The notes beneath the pieces are model-generated. The model made no database searches. It saw only the letters and a list, made by a program, of their open reading frames with translations, and had not been told where the DNA came from. Source: Celeribacter indicus (GTDB lineage Bacteria; Pseudomonadota; Alphaproteobacteria; Rhodobacterales; Rhodobacteraceae). From it: DNA of 64,000 nt. The stretch spans positions 861,001 to 925,000 of the forward strand of contig NZ_CP004393.1 of NCBI RefSeq assembly GCF_000819565.1. Reading direction: 5' to 3'. The position numbers and the translations under genes are program-made. Shown here in pieces: positions 44,158 through 53,232 of the stretch. Numbering within the stretch: position 1 is the stretch's first letter; the number at the start of each line of letters is the position of its first letter.

Positions 44158-45365
44158 GCGCGCTCAGCCCTTGCCCGCCGCGGCGTGCAGAGCATCGGTC
44201 CGTAGCTCGCCGCGAAGCCGAGGAATGCAAGGCACCAGAATCCGCCCGACAGATGGGTGAGCAGCATCAGCGGCACGATTCCGGCCGCGACGCGCAGGAG
44301 GGTTGCGAGCAGGATCGCCAGGTAGATCGCCGAGGTCATGCGCGAGGCTGTCAGCGGGCGCCCGGTATGGCCGAGCGAGGCGCGGGTCATGACTGCGAGC
44401 GTCATGCCGCCGGCCGCGCCCGCCGTCCACAGATGCAGCGCGGCGGTGGGTTGGATGACGGCGGGCGCGAGGATCGCCGCCGCGACCGCGAAGGCGCCGA
44501 GCGGGAGGAAGAGATAGGCGACATGCAGCACGGCGAGCAGCGGCTCGCTGCGCGTATGCGGGCCCTTCCAGCGGGCGAGGCGCAGCAGATGCAGCACGCC
44601 GATCGCGATCAGCGCCAGCGCGGTGAGCGGCGCGTCCGACCGCACCACCCAGAGCGCCAGCGCGGGCAGGGTCGAGAGCAGCACCGCCTTGTCGAACCGC
44701 TGCATCGGCGGTGCGGGCCGGGCCGGATCCTGTGTCTTCGCAAGCCAGTTGCGGGTGAAGGACGGGATGATCCGTCCGCCGATCATCGCGATCATCATCA
44801 GGACGGCGGCGAGGCCGAGCCGCATACCGGCGCCGTCGGCGGGAACCCCGCCGCGTGCCGCCTCGAGCAGGAACAGGAGGTCGGCAAGGGCGAAGGTCGC
44901 GAGCAGTCCGAGGACCGGCAGGTTGTGCCAGTTCTTTCCCGCCGCGATCTCGCGCAGGATCAGCGCGCCGAGCACGAGCGGAAAGGCGAGATCGAGCGCG
45001 ACGACGGTGCCGAAGGGGACAAGGCCCGAGAAGAGGATGCCGAACCGTCCCGCCGCCCAGAGCGCGAAGAGTGCGGCCAGCGCACCGCCGGTGACGGGCA
45101 GCCGGCCGGTCCAGTTCGGCACGGCGGTCAGCAGGAAGCCCGCGACCACCGCGCCGAGATAGCCGAAGAGGAAGGCATGGGCATGCCAGCTCACCGGATC
45201 GAGCCGGGAGGGCAGGTCGAGCGCGCCCGACAGCGCAGGGATCCAGAGCAGCATCGCGACCCCCGCCCAGAGCGCGCCAAACAGGAAGAAGGGCCGGAAG
45301 CCGAAGGACAGGATCGCGGGGCCTTGCCAGCGGCGCATGCGTTCGGCGGAGGTGAGAGCGGGCAT
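44154..45365 (-). CDS. nnrS: NnrS family haem-copper membrane protein
   Basis: 403 residues, about twelve membrane helices. SFGFRPFFLFGALWAGVAMLLW at the N-terminus, WHAHAFLFGYLGAVVAGFLLTAVPNWTG and RIIPSFTRNWL are family hallmarks, with His residues that bind haem and copper. NnrS relieves nitrosative stress, limiting damage from NO-derived iron-nitrosyl complexes. Last gene of the nor operon, 11 bases beyond the small membrane gene at 45377. Confidence 0.93.
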   Translation of the reverse strand: MPALTSAERMRRWQGPAILSFGFRPFFLFGALWAGVAMLLWIPALSGALDLPSRLDPVSWHAHAFLFGYLGAVVAGFLLTAVPNWTGRLPVTGGALAALFALWAAGRFGILFSGLVPFGTVVALDLAFPLVLGALILREIAAGKNWHNLPVLGLLATFALADLLFLLEAARGGVPADGAGMRLGLAAVLMMIAMIGGRIIPSFTRNWLAKTQDPARPAPPMQRFDKAVLLSTLPALALWVVRSDAPLTALALIAIGVLHLLRLARWKGPHTRSEPLLAVLHVAYLFLPLGAFAVAAAILAPAVIQPTAALHLWTAGAAGGMTLAVMTRASLGHTGRPLTASRMTSAIYLAILLATLLRVAAGIVPLMLLTHLSGGFWCLAFLGFAASYGPMLCTPRRARAERA

Positions 45366-45376
45366 GGGAATTCCTT

Positions 45377-45601
45377 TCAGGCCTCTGCGGCGTCCATGAG
45401 GCGCCGGATGTGACAGGCGAATATATAGGTCGCGGGCAGGGCGACGAGCGCGCCGAACCCGATCGCGACGGGGGCCGTGGCCACCGGCGTGCCGAGCCAG
45501 GAGCCGATGAGCGAGGCGAAGAAGAGGTTGATCGCCGCCGCGCCCCAGCCGAACGGATAGAGGACGAGCGCGATCAGCAGGGGTGACCAGGGGCGGGTCA
45601 T
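45377..45601 (-). CDS. small membrane protein of the nor operon
   Basis: 74 residues. Two hydrophobic helices (about 7-33 and 41-63). The start overlaps the stop of the 57-residue gene (ATGA), and nnrS follows after 11 bases, so it is cotranscribed. It occupies the place where some denitrifiers keep norE/norF, and its length is close to NorF, but I cannot see a sequence match. An accessory role in NO reductase assembly is inference. Confidence 0.72.
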   Translation of the reverse strand: MTRPWSPLLIALVLYPFGWGAAAINLFFASLIGSWLGTPVATAPVAIGFGALVALPATYIFACHIRRLMDAAEA

Positions 45602-45771
45602 CGGCGGGCGACCAGAAGGGCGACGGCCACGAGCGCGGCGAAAAGCGCGAGCGAGGCCAGCGCGAACCAGAGTTCCGCCGTGGCCGATTGCGCCTGCGGG
45701 ATCGGCCGGTCGAAGGACGCGGCGAGGACGGGGGCGGGTGCGAGGAGGGCGAGGAAGATGAAAAGCCGCAT
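45598..45771 (-). CDS. tiny exported or membrane protein of the nor operon
   Basis: 57 residues. An N-terminal signal-like helix (MRLFIFLALLAPAPVLAAS) is followed by a short polar stretch FDRPIPQAQSATAE and a second helix ending LLVARR. It begins one base after the norD stop and overlaps the next gene by ATGA, so it is certainly translated in step with them if expressed. No family was recognised. A periplasmic loop between two helices could touch NorC, which is a guess. Confidence 0.68.
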   Translation of the reverse strand: MRLFIFLALLAPAPVLAASFDRPIPQAQSATAELWFALASLALFAALVAVALLVARR

Positions 45772-45772
45772 G

Positions 45773-47665
45773 TCAGGTCTCCTGTGTGAGGCTGCGATAG
45801 ATGTCGGGGAGGGCGCGGGTGAGGCGTCCGGGATGGGGCAGGAGGGTGAAGCCGCCGCGCCCGAAGATGCGCGCGAACCAGTCCTGCCCGTCCTCGTCCA
45901 CGATGACGCCATGGAGCGTGAGACCGGCGCGGCGCGCCTCGCGCACGGCCATGTGGCTGTCCTCGATCCCGTGCCGGCCTTCGTAATGATCCAGATCGTT
46001 GGGCTTGCCGTCGGTCAGCACGATGAGAAGCCGGCGCGCGGCCGTCTCCCTGGCCAGTTCCGCGCCCACATGGCGGATCGCCGCGCCGAGGCGGGTGTAG
46101 TGGCCGGGGCGCAGCGCGGCGATGTTGTCGAGCACCGGCGCCCCCATCGGATCCGCGAAATCCTTCACCCGCGTCAGGAACACCCGGTCGCGGCGCAGGG
46201 AGGAAAACCCCCAGATCGCGAAGCGGTCGCCCGCCGCATCGAGGCCGGAGGCGAGTGCCGACATCGCCGCGCGCGCCACGTCGATCACCGATGTGTCGCC
46301 GATGGCGGCCTCCGTTGAGCGCGAGGTGTCGAGGAGGAAGGCGACGGCGAGGTCGCGCTCCACCTGCCGTGCCTCCTGCCAGATCCGGTCGCTGCCGCGT
46401 CCCGTGGCCAGGAGATCGGCGCGGGTGCAGATCAGCGCGTCGAGGTCGATCTCGCTGCCGTCGACCTGGCGCGGGCGCAGCAGGCGACGCGGGCGCAGGG
46501 TTTCGAACTGGCGCCGCACGGCGCGGATCTGACGGGGATCGGCGCGAAAGCTCCCGGTGCCGTCCGGGCGGGCAGGCGCGTCGAGGACACGCACATGGCC
46601 CTCCATGTAGCTGCGCGTGCGGTGGTTCCATTCGGGATAGACATGGGAGCCCGCCAGCGCCTCGTGCAGCGCGTCGGCGGGCGAGAGGTCGAGATGCAGC
46701 TTCAGCCGGCTCGCGGCCTTGCGGTCGTGGCGGGTGAGCGCGATCTCCTCCTGGTCCTCCGCAGCCTTGGCCGCGTTGTCGTCCTCGTCGTCGTCGACGG
46801 AGCGATTGAGGTTCATTGCCTCGACCCAGGACAGGATCGCTTCGAAACGGTGGATGATGAAGCCGTCGTTGCGGCGCGTCTGGTCGAGGTCCCGGCGCGT
46901 CGCCCGCTTGCGCGAGGTGGTCGCGATTGCCGGGGGTGGCGTCATGGCCTCCTCCTCGGTCCCGTCGGCGGCCGGTCCCGCATCGCGGCGGAGAAAGCGC
47001 AGCCAGATCGGCACGGGCGCGAGGGGCATGTAGCGACCGGCCGTCTCCGCCGCGGGCTGCGTTGCTCCGGGACGGGTCGCCAATTGGTCGCGCAGGGCCT
47101 GTTCCATCGCCGCTTCCGCTGCGGGGCGGGGCAGGTCGGTGCGCAGGGCGAGCGACAGCCTGGCGAGATCGCGATAGGAGGTCCGCAGCCCCGGACAGAG
47201 ACGATAGGCGCGGTCGCATGCGAACGCATTGGCCCGGATCTGCGCGCAATCCATCGCAGGGCCGTCGCTCTCGGGCAGGTCGGGAAAAGCCTCCGCGCTC
47301 ACCGCCGCAAGGGCCGTGAGCCAGAAATAGGCGGCGCGGTTGAGCCGTGCCTCGGGAAAGAGGTCGAGACATGGGGGAAGACGCAACCGCTCCCCGTCGA
47401 AAGCCGCCACATGTTCGCTCTCGCGCCCCGATCCGATCCTGCGGCGCAATGCGGTGCGATGGCGGACGGGGGTGGCGGGCGCCTCGACGATCTCCACGCC
47501 CGCACGCGCCCCGAGGGCCCGCAGGAGCAGCGCGAGCGACGGGCGCAGATCCGCGAGCCGCATGGCGGCCTCGGGGTGAGTCGGCTGCGCGCCCATCCCC
47601 TCGATCAGCCCGTGCCAGAGATTGCCGACCGTCTCCTCCGGTTCCATCAGGTCCATCAGACGCAT
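45773..47665 (-). CDS. norD: NO reductase activation protein NorD (von Willebrand A domain)
   Basis: 630 residues. The C-terminal VWA domain shows the MIDAS motif LLDTSRSTEA and VLTDGKPNDLDHYEGRHG. An acidic linker (SVDDDEDDNAAKAAED) lies in the middle. NorD works with the AAA+ protein NorQ to insert the non-haem iron into NorB. Follows norQ with a nine-base gap. No signal or membrane segment, so cytosolic. Confidence 0.94.
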   Translation of the reverse strand: MRLMDLMEPEETVGNLWHGLIEGMGAQPTHPEAAMRLADLRPSLALLLRALGARAGVEIVEAPATPVRHRTALRRRIGSGRESEHVAAFDGERLRLPPCLDLFPEARLNRAAYFWLTALAAVSAEAFPDLPESDGPAMDCAQIRANAFACDRAYRLCPGLRTSYRDLARLSLALRTDLPRPAAEAAMEQALRDQLATRPGATQPAAETAGRYMPLAPVPIWLRFLRRDAGPAADGTEEEAMTPPPAIATTSRKRATRRDLDQTRRNDGFIIHRFEAILSWVEAMNLNRSVDDDEDDNAAKAAEDQEEIALTRHDRKAASRLKLHLDLSPADALHEALAGSHVYPEWNHRTRSYMEGHVRVLDAPARPDGTGSFRADPRQIRAVRRQFETLRPRRLLRPRQVDGSEIDLDALICTRADLLATGRGSDRIWQEARQVERDLAVAFLLDTSRSTEAAIGDTSVIDVARAAMSALASGLDAAGDRFAIWGFSSLRRDRVFLTRVKDFADPMGAPVLDNIAALRPGHYTRLGAAIRHVGAELARETAARRLLIVLTDGKPNDLDHYEGRHGIEDSHMAVREARRAGLTLHGVIVDEDGQDWFARIFGRGGFTLLPHPGRLTRALPDIYRSLTQET

Positions 47666-47674
47666 GGCACTCTC

Positions 47675-48469
47675 CTATCCATAGACTGCGGCGATGAGGT
47701 CGCGCAGCGCCTGCTGCACGTCCGGCTCGTCGCTGAGCGGTTCGACGATCGCGACGTCGAGGGCCTCGTCCACACCCATGCCCGCGGCCATGAGGCGCGC
47801 GGCATAGGTCAGCAGACGGGTGGAGACCCCTTCCTCGAGATCCATCCCCGACAGCGCCCGGATGTGCCCGGCGAGGCGGACGAGCGGCGCGACGCGGGCG
47901 GCGGGCAGGCCGCTTTCCTCCACGATGACGGAAACCTCCGTCTCCGCGGCCGGGAAGTCGAAGGAGAGCGACAGGAAGCGCTGCCGCGTCGAGGGCTTCA
48001 GCCGCTTGAGCACGTTCTGATAGCCGGGGTTGTAGGAGGCCACGAGCATGAAGCCCGGCGGCGCGGCGAGTTCCTCGCCGGTGCGGTCGATCATGAGCGT
48101 CCGGCGTGAATCGGTGAGCGGGTGGAGCACCACGGTCACGTCCTTGCGCGCCTCCACCACCTCGTCGAGGTAGCAGATCGCGCCCTCGCGCACAGCGCGG
48201 GTGAGCGGACCGTCGACCCATTCCGTCGCGCCGCCCTTGAGCAGGTGGCGCCCGATCAGGTCGGCGGCGGACAGATCGTCGTGGCAGGCGACCGTGTAGA
48301 GCGGCTTGCCGAGGCGCGCGGCCATGTATTCGACGAACCGGGTCTTGCCGCAGCCGGTCGGCCCCTTCAGCAGAAGGGGCAGGCCGTGATCATGGGCGGT
48401 TTCGAACAGCTCGCATTCGCGGCCGGTCGGGCGGTAGAAGGGCAGGGGCCGGGACAGATCGAAGCTCAT
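47675..48469 (-). CDS. norQ: NO reductase activation AAA+ ATPase NorQ (MoxR family)
   Basis: 264 residues. Walker A GPTGCGKTRFVEYMA at about residues 36-50, Walker B CYLDEVVEA, then SYNPGYQN and a C-terminal helical lid. MoxR-type ATPase that partners the VWA protein NorD to mature NO reductase. Three bases separate it from norB. A homologous pair is CbbQ/CbbO, but the norCB context decides the name. Confidence 0.95.
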   Translation of the reverse strand: MSFDLSRPLPFYRPTGRECELFETAHDHGLPLLLKGPTGCGKTRFVEYMAARLGKPLYTVACHDDLSAADLIGRHLLKGGATEWVDGPLTRAVREGAICYLDEVVEARKDVTVVLHPLTDSRRTLMIDRTGEELAAPPGFMLVASYNPGYQNVLKRLKPSTRQRFLSLSFDFPAAETEVSVIVEESGLPAARVAPLVRLAGHIRALSGMDLEEGVSTRLLTYAARLMAAGMGVDEALDVAIVEPLSDEPDVQQALRDLIAAVYG

Positions 48470-48472
48470 CTC

Positions 48473-49822
48473 TCACTCTCCCGCCAGCGGTGTCGCGGTG
48501 CCCGGCGCGATGATTTCGCGCTTGCGGACGACGAGGAGGGAATAGATGAACAGCAGGGCGCCGATCACCACCGCGGCCCCCGCGCCGAACCGCATCAGGT
48601 AGAAGACCGACAGGCTGTCCTGCACCTCCATGTAATAGGCGCCGACGATGCGCTGCATATGCGTCTGGATCGTGCCCGCGAAGGTCAGGACGAAGGTCAT
48701 GAAGGCCATGCCGCCGGTCATCAGCCAGAAGGACGCCATGTTGAGCACCTGGTTGTAGGGCGCGCGGTTCCTGAGCATCGGCATGGCGTAGGTGAAGACC
48801 GCGAGGTTCAGCGCGACATAGGCCCCGTAGAAGGCGAGGTGGCCGTGCGCGGCGGTGATCTGCGTGCCGTGGGAGTAGAAGTTGACGCCGTGCAGCGTGT
48901 GCAGGAACCCCCAGACGCCCGCGCCGAAGAAGGCGACCGTCGAGGCGCCGAGCGACCACAGCAGCGCGGCCTTGTTCGGGTGGTTGCGCCGTCCCTTCCA
49001 GACCATGATGAAGGCGAAGGACATCATCAGGAAGAAGGGCACGACCTCGAAGCAGGAGAAGACCGAGCCGAGCCATTGCCAGTAGCCGGGCGTGCCGATC
49101 CAGTAGAAATGGTGGCCGGTGCCGAGAATGCCGGAGAAAAGCGCGGTGGCGACGATGACGTAGAGCCATTTCTCGACCACCTCGCGGTCCACGCCCGTGA
49201 GTTTCAGCATCAGGTAGCCGAGAATCGCGGCCATCACGAGTTCCCATGTGGCCTCCACCCAGAGGTGCACGACCATCCACCAGTACATCTTGTCGAGCGA
49301 CAGGTTCTCGGGATTGATGAAGGCGAAGATCCACAGGAGCGACAGGAGCCACAGCCCCATCAGCAGCACGTTGGTGATCGCCGTCTTGCGCCCGGCGAGG
49401 ACGGTGAGGGAAATGTTCACGAGGAAGATCACCGCGGCGACGAGGATGCCGAATTTCACCCAGAGCGGTTGCTCGAGGAATTCGCGCCCGCCATGGATGC
49501 CCATGAGGTAGGAGAGGACCGCACCGAGCGTGCCGACCACCAGGATGATGAGCTGGAGATAGGCGAGCCTGACGGAGAAGAGTTCGCGTTCGGCCTCCTC
49601 CGGGACAAGGAAATAGGCCGCGCCGAAGAAGCCCAGCAGGAGCCAGACGATCAGCGCGTTGGTGTGGATCATGCGGATCACGTTGAAGGGCAGGATTTCG
49701 GAAAGCGTGTTGGGCGAAACGTAGATCCAGCCGGCGAGGAGCCCGCCGAGCACCTGGATGCCGAACAGCGCCATCGCACAGTAGAAATAGGCTTTCGCCA
49801 CGGATTGAGACTGGTATTTCAT
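48473..49822 (-). CDS. norB: nitric oxide reductase large subunit (cNOR)
   Basis: 449 residues, twelve membrane helices. Haem-copper oxidase superfamily member reducing NO to N2O with electrons from NorC. Visible: the low-spin haem ligand in MIHTNALIVWLLLG, the active-site HLWVEATWELV with the non-haem iron ligands, GHHFYWIG, and HGHLAFYGAYV. The N-terminus lacks a quinol-oxidising extension, so it is the cytochrome-dependent type. The norC stop is ten bases upstream. Confidence 0.97.
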   Translation of the reverse strand: MKYQSQSVAKAYFYCAMALFGIQVLGGLLAGWIYVSPNTLSEILPFNVIRMIHTNALIVWLLLGFFGAAYFLVPEEAERELFSVRLAYLQLIILVVGTLGAVLSYLMGIHGGREFLEQPLWVKFGILVAAVIFLVNISLTVLAGRKTAITNVLLMGLWLLSLLWIFAFINPENLSLDKMYWWMVVHLWVEATWELVMAAILGYLMLKLTGVDREVVEKWLYVIVATALFSGILGTGHHFYWIGTPGYWQWLGSVFSCFEVVPFFLMMSFAFIMVWKGRRNHPNKAALLWSLGASTVAFFGAGVWGFLHTLHGVNFYSHGTQITAAHGHLAFYGAYVALNLAVFTYAMPMLRNRAPYNQVLNMASFWLMTGGMAFMTFVLTFAGTIQTHMQRIVGAYYMEVQDSLSVFYLMRFGAGAAVVIGALLFIYSLLVVRKREIIAPGTATPLAGE

Positions 49823-49832
49823 CGGGATCTCC

Positions 49833-50285
49833 TCAGCCTGCCTCGTTCGGCGGCCAGCCTTGCGTGTCGGTGTGGTCGGCCCAGCGCAGGAATTCCGCGA
49901 GGGCGCGGATCTCTTCTTCGGTGAGCTCGAAATGTGGCATCTGGCGGCGGCCCTCGATGCCGGAGGGCTGCGACTCCATCCATCCCTGAAGGATTTCGAA
50001 GGCGCCTTCGGGGTCGTCGGCGACGCCCCAGCGGGTCATCACATTGCCGACTTCGGGCGCGAAATAGGCGCCCTCGCCGTGCAGCGTGTGACAGTTGATG
50101 CAGGAATTGCGTTCCCAGACCGCCTTGCCGAGCGCGACCTGCTCGGTCAGCGGAAGTCCGGCGGTGGACGTGTCCACGATGTATTTGTGGCTCTGTGCGG
50201 TGAGCGCGATGAACACCACGACGAAGAACACGGAGCCTCCGTAGAAGATGTTGCGCGCGCGCGCCTTGGTCAGAATCTCAGCCAT
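49833..50285 (-). CDS. norC: nitric oxide reductase cytochrome c subunit
   Basis: 150 residues. One N-terminal membrane anchor (about 14-31) and a periplasmic mono-haem domain with CINCHTLHGEGAYFAPE and the Met ligand in RRQMPHFELTEEE. Delivers electrons to NorB. ATG 50285 is the natural start; the frame to 50432 crosses the promoter. A TTG-N8-CAA box lies 60 bases upstream. First gene of norCBQD. Confidence 0.96.
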   Translation of the reverse strand: MAEILTKARARNIFYGGSVFFVVVFIALTAQSHKYIVDTSTAGLPLTEQVALGKAVWERNSCINCHTLHGEGAYFAPEVGNVMTRWGVADDPEGAFEILQGWMESQPSGIEGRRQMPHFELTEEEIRALAEFLRWADHTDTQGWPPNEAG

Positions 50286-50345
50286 GTCGGGCCTCTCTTG
50301 GTCTTCGGATGACCCGAGCCCTACCGTGCGGGGCGGAGAGGAAGT

Positions 50346-50359
50346 TTGCGCCAGCACAA
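50346..50359. promoter_or_regulatory. NnrR/Dnr-type box between norC and the DUF1858 gene
   Basis: TTG-CGCCAGCA-CAA fits the FNR-superfamily half-site layout TTG-N8-CAA without the FNR-specific TTGAT/ATCAA. It is 60 bases from the norC start and 48 from the divergent DUF1858 start, and is close to the site at 51413. Confidence 0.75.
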
Positions 50360-50407
50360 CGTTCCGGCGCTTTCGCGGTGGCAGGGTGTGCGAAGAGAGG
50401 AGGTCCC

Positions 50408-50659
50408 ATGCCGCATGACGCCCTGACCGCACCCGACCTCACGCTTGCCGAACTGATGGCGCGCCATCCCGCGACCGTGGAGGTATTCCTGCGTCACAGG
50501 ATGCTGTGCGTCGGATGCCTGGTGAGCCCGTTTCACACGATCGACGACGCCTGTGCCGAATATCGCCTTGGGCGGGAGACCTTCACCGCCGCGCTGGCCG
50601 CCGCGATCACCGCGGCGCGTGCCCCTGCGAGACGAGCACGAGACGGTGCGGATCCGTGA
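50408..50659 (+). CDS. DUF1858 redox-disulfide domain protein
   Basis: 83 residues from ATG 50408, set by GGAGG. The N-terminal LTLAELMARHPATVEVFLRHRMLCVGCLVSPFHTIDDACAEYRL is a full DUF1858 domain, whose Cys-x2-Cys is held to be a redox disulfide and which accompanies hybrid cluster proteins and NO metabolism genes. It shares its promoter region with norC and may answer to NO. The last 53 bases overlap, tail to tail, with the regulator gene. Confidence 0.85.
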   Translation: MPHDALTAPDLTLAELMARHPATVEVFLRHRMLCVGCLVSPFHTIDDACAEYRLGRETFTAALAAAITAARAPARRARDGADP

Positions 50660-51335
50660 CCGTGATCCGCTTGCGCCGGCTCGCGACGATCCCGTCCTTT
50701 TCCCACCCGCTCAGCAGGCGCGACACGGTGTGCAGCGTCGTGCCGGTCATTTCCGACAGGTCCTGGCGGGTGATCGGAAAGTCGATCTCGATCCCGCCTT
50801 CGACCTTGCGACCGGTCTGGTTGATGAGCCGCAGGAGCGCGTTCGCGACCCGCTGCTCCACCTGTTGCGTCGCCATTTCCACGATCCGGGTGTTCATCTC
50901 GCCGAGCCGCTGGCCGACGGTCTTGTAAGTCTCCGTCGCGAAGCCCTCGTAGCGGGCGACGAAGTCGTCCCAGACCCGCATCGGCCAGCTCAGCACGAGC
51001 GCCTCCGAGGCGGTGACGGAGGTCGCGGGATAGGTGTCGCGCCCGATCGCCTTCGCGATGCCGAACAACTGCCCGGCGGGAATATGCAGCGCGATCACCT
51101 GCTCGCCGGTCGGGGTGATCCGCATCACGCGGATATAGCCGTCGAGCAGCATGTAGAATCGCTCCGCCGGCGCGCCCTCCTCGAACACGGCGACACCTTC
51201 GTCGAGGCGGCGGACGCTTGCGAGATCGAGGATTTCGCGCACCTGCCGCCGATCCAGCCGCGAAAAGGGCGGCAGGTGGCTCAGGAGGCTCTCGTCGAGG
51301 CGAGGCAGGGTCTTGCGGGCGCTGGTCGGGTTCAT
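50607..51335 (-). CDS. nnrR: Crp/FNR-family NO regulator (NnrR/Dnr type)
   Basis: 242 residues. N-terminal cyclic-nucleotide-binding-like sensor domain (FEEGAPAERFYMLLDGYIRV), long dimerisation helix, C-terminal helix-turn-helix with RQDLSEMTGTTLHTVSRLLSGWE. There are no FNR cluster cysteines in the N-terminus, so it is not an oxygen sensor; position between nor and nir genes points to a haem-based NO sensor. GAGGGAGCC before ATG 51335 supports this start. Likely acts on the boxes at 50346 and 51413. Confidence 0.88.
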   Translation of the reverse strand: MNPTSARKTLPRLDESLLSHLPPFSRLDRRQVREILDLASVRRLDEGVAVFEEGAPAERFYMLLDGYIRVMRITPTGEQVIALHIPAGQLFGIAKAIGRDTYPATSVTASEALVLSWPMRVWDDFVARYEGFATETYKTVGQRLGEMNTRIVEMATQQVEQRVANALLRLINQTGRKVEGGIEIDFPITRQDLSEMTGTTLHTVSRLLSGWEKDGIVASRRKRITVTDPHRLVLVSQGHAPR

Positions 51336-51412
51336 GGCTCCCTCTAAGCACAGCCAGGTCCGCCCGTCCAACGCCTCCTTGCGCCGCCGGGCGCGAAAAT
51401 ACTGCACGAAGT

Positions 51413-51426
51413 TTGTGCCAACGCAA
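51413..51426. promoter_or_regulatory. NnrR/Dnr-type box between nnrR and the pseudoazurin gene
   Basis: TTG-TGCCAACG-CAA, again TTG-N8-CAA. It lies 62 bases before the pseudoazurin ATG and 77 bases before the nnrR ATG on the other strand, so one site can serve paz-nirK-nirV and autoregulation. Confidence 0.75.
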
Positions 51427-51488
51427 ATTCGCGATATGCCGCAGGTCTATACAGGGCGCGAACGGATAGGAAGAAAAGGATACAAAAC

Positions 51489-51917
51489 ATGTTCCGCCCC
51501 GTGATTTCCACCCTCGTCGCCGTACTCCTGGGAAGTGCCGCCAGCGCCGGCGTCGTCGAAGTGCATATGCTCAACAGGAGCGGCGAGGACCGCATGGTCT
51601 TCGAGCCCGCCTTCGTTCAGGCCGCGCCGGGTGACACGATCCGCTTCGTGCCGAGTGACAAGGGCCACAATGCCGAAAGCCTCGACGGAATGATCCCGGA
51701 GGGCGCCAGCGCCTTCGGCGGGAAGATCAACGAAGCTTTCGACGTCACGCTCGACACCGAAGGCGTCTATGCCGTGATGTGCAAGCCGCATTATGCCATG
51801 GGCATGGTGATGACCATCGCCGTGGGCGATGCCGCCGCCGCGCCCGAGGGATTGCTCGAAGGCTGCGTTCCGAAGAAGGCAAAGGAACGCTTCGAGGCGC
51901 AGCTTTCCCATCTCTGA
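51489..51917 (+). CDS. pseudoazurin
   Basis: 142 residues. Signal peptide at about 1-20 (SAASA). Type 1 copper ligands: His in DKGHNAESL, then Cys, His and Met in VMCKPHYAMGMV. The C-terminal extension with GCVPKKAKERFEAQL is usual. Periplasmic electron donor to the copper nitrite reductase encoded 75 bases downstream, and possibly to the peroxidase. An NnrR-type box lies 62 bases before the start. Confidence 0.95.
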   Translation: MFRPVISTLVAVLLGSAASAGVVEVHMLNRSGEDRMVFEPAFVQAAPGDTIRFVPSDKGHNAESLDGMIPEGASAFGGKINEAFDVTLDTEGVYAVMCKPHYAMGMVMTIAVGDAAAAPEGLLEGCVPKKAKERFEAQLSHL

Positions 51918-51992
51918 CCACATTCCGACAACCACAACGAAAACGACCCTACGCACAAGACAAAAACAACTCTGAATATCTTGGAGGGTCAC

Positions 51993-53216
51993 ATGACCAG
52001 TTACATCAATCCCGGTCTCGTCAGGACAAACCGCCGCAATGTGCTGCGCGGTTCGCTGCTCGCCGGTGCCGCCGCCGCGGTCGGCGCGCATTCGGCCATG
52101 GCCGCGCCGGTGCGCAAATCCGCGCCGCTCGCCGCGTCCCGTGCCGTCGCCCCGCGATTCATTCAGGCCGAGGCACAGGCGCAGGCCGCCGCACCGCAGG
52201 TCGACCTGTCGGGTTATACCCGCGTGAAACAGGAACTCGTCGCTCCGCCCTTTGCCCCGGTCCATGACCAGGTGGCGCAGGGCGGACCGAAGATCGTCGA
52301 GATCACCATGGAAACGAAGGAGGTGCTCCTGACCGTCGACGAGGACACCGGCGCGGAAATCTGGGCGCTCACCTACAACGGCTCCGTGCCCGGTCCGCTC
52401 GTCATCGTGCATGAGGGCGATTATGTCGAGCTGACGCTGCGCAACCCCGACGCCTCGATGATGGAGCACAATATCGACTTCCACGCCTCGACCGGGGCGC
52501 TGGGCGGCGGCGGGCTGACCCATGTCTTTCCCGGCGAGGAAACCGTGTTGCGCTGGAAGGCGACGAAACCCGGCGTCTTCACCTATCACTGCGCGCCGGG
52601 CGGGGCGATGATCCCCTATCACGTCACCCATGGCATGAACGGCGCGTTGATGGTGCTGCCCCGCGACGGGCTGAAGGACCGCGACGGCAATCGGCTCGTC
52701 TACGACAGCATCGCCTATATCGGGGAGCAGGATTTCTACCTGCCGGTCGACGAAACCGGCGCGTTCAGGACCTATGAGCTCGCGGGCGACGACTATGCCG
52801 ACAGCCTCGATGCGATGCGCACGCTGACGCCGACGCATTCGGTCTTCAACGGATCGGTGGGCGCGCTGACCGGCGAGAACGCCCTGCGCGCGAAGGTGGG
52901 CGACATGGTGCTGATGATCCATAACCAGGCCAATCGCGACACCCGTCCGCACCTGATCGGCGGTCACGGCGATTACGTCTGGGAGGCGGGGTCGTTCTCG
53001 GATGCGCCGCAGACCGGGCTCGAAAGCTGGTTCATCCGCGGCGGCTCCGCCGGGGCGTCGATGTACCGGTTCCGCCAGCCGGGGGTCTATGCCTATGTGA
53101 ACCACAATCTCATCGAGGCCTCGCTGCTTGGCGCGACTGCCCATTTCGTCGTCGAGGGCGAATGGGACAACTCCCTGATGGAACAGGTTGCCGCGCCGCG
53201 GAGCATGGACACCTGA
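51993..53216 (+). CDS. nirK: copper-containing nitrite reductase
   Basis: 407 residues. Reduces nitrite to NO in the periplasm. The N-terminus has a Tat-like signal ([10 protein letters not shown] followed by an Ala-rich core). Type 1 copper: His159, Cys200, His210, Met215. Type 2 copper: His164, His199 and the His in [11 protein letters not shown]. The ligands are seen in [11 protein letters not shown] and [27 protein letters not shown] sets the start at 51993. Probably cotranscribed with pseudoazurin and nirV. Confidence 0.97.
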   Translation: MTSYINPGLVRTNRRNVLRGSLLAGAAAAVGAHSAMAAPVRKSAPLAASRAVAPRFIQAEAQAQAAAPQVDLSGYTRVKQELVAPPFAPVHDQVAQGGPKIVEITMETKEVLLTVDEDTGAEIWALTYNGSVPGPLVIVHEGDYVELTLRNPDASMMEHNIDFHASTGALGGGGLTHVFPGEETVLRWKATKPGVFTYHCAPGGAMIPYHVTHGMNGALMVLPRDGLKDRDGNRLVYDSIAYIGEQDFYLPVDETGAFRTYELAGDDYADSLDAMRTLTPTHSVFNGSVGALTGENALRAKVGDMVLMIHNQANRDTRPHLIGGHGDYVWEAGSFSDAPQTGLESWFIRGGSAGASMYRFRQPGVYAYVNHNLIEASLLGATAHFVVEGEWDNSLMEQVAAPRSMDT

Positions 53217-53232
53217 GCCGGGGGCATGCGCC

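Noticed and set aside
44154..48221. A very long minus-strand reading frame (1355 codons) across the nor region
   Set aside because: Only its last 404 codons (nnrS) make protein sense; the rest is antisense-frame or out-of-frame shadow of norD, norQ and the small genes, a common effect of high GC content.
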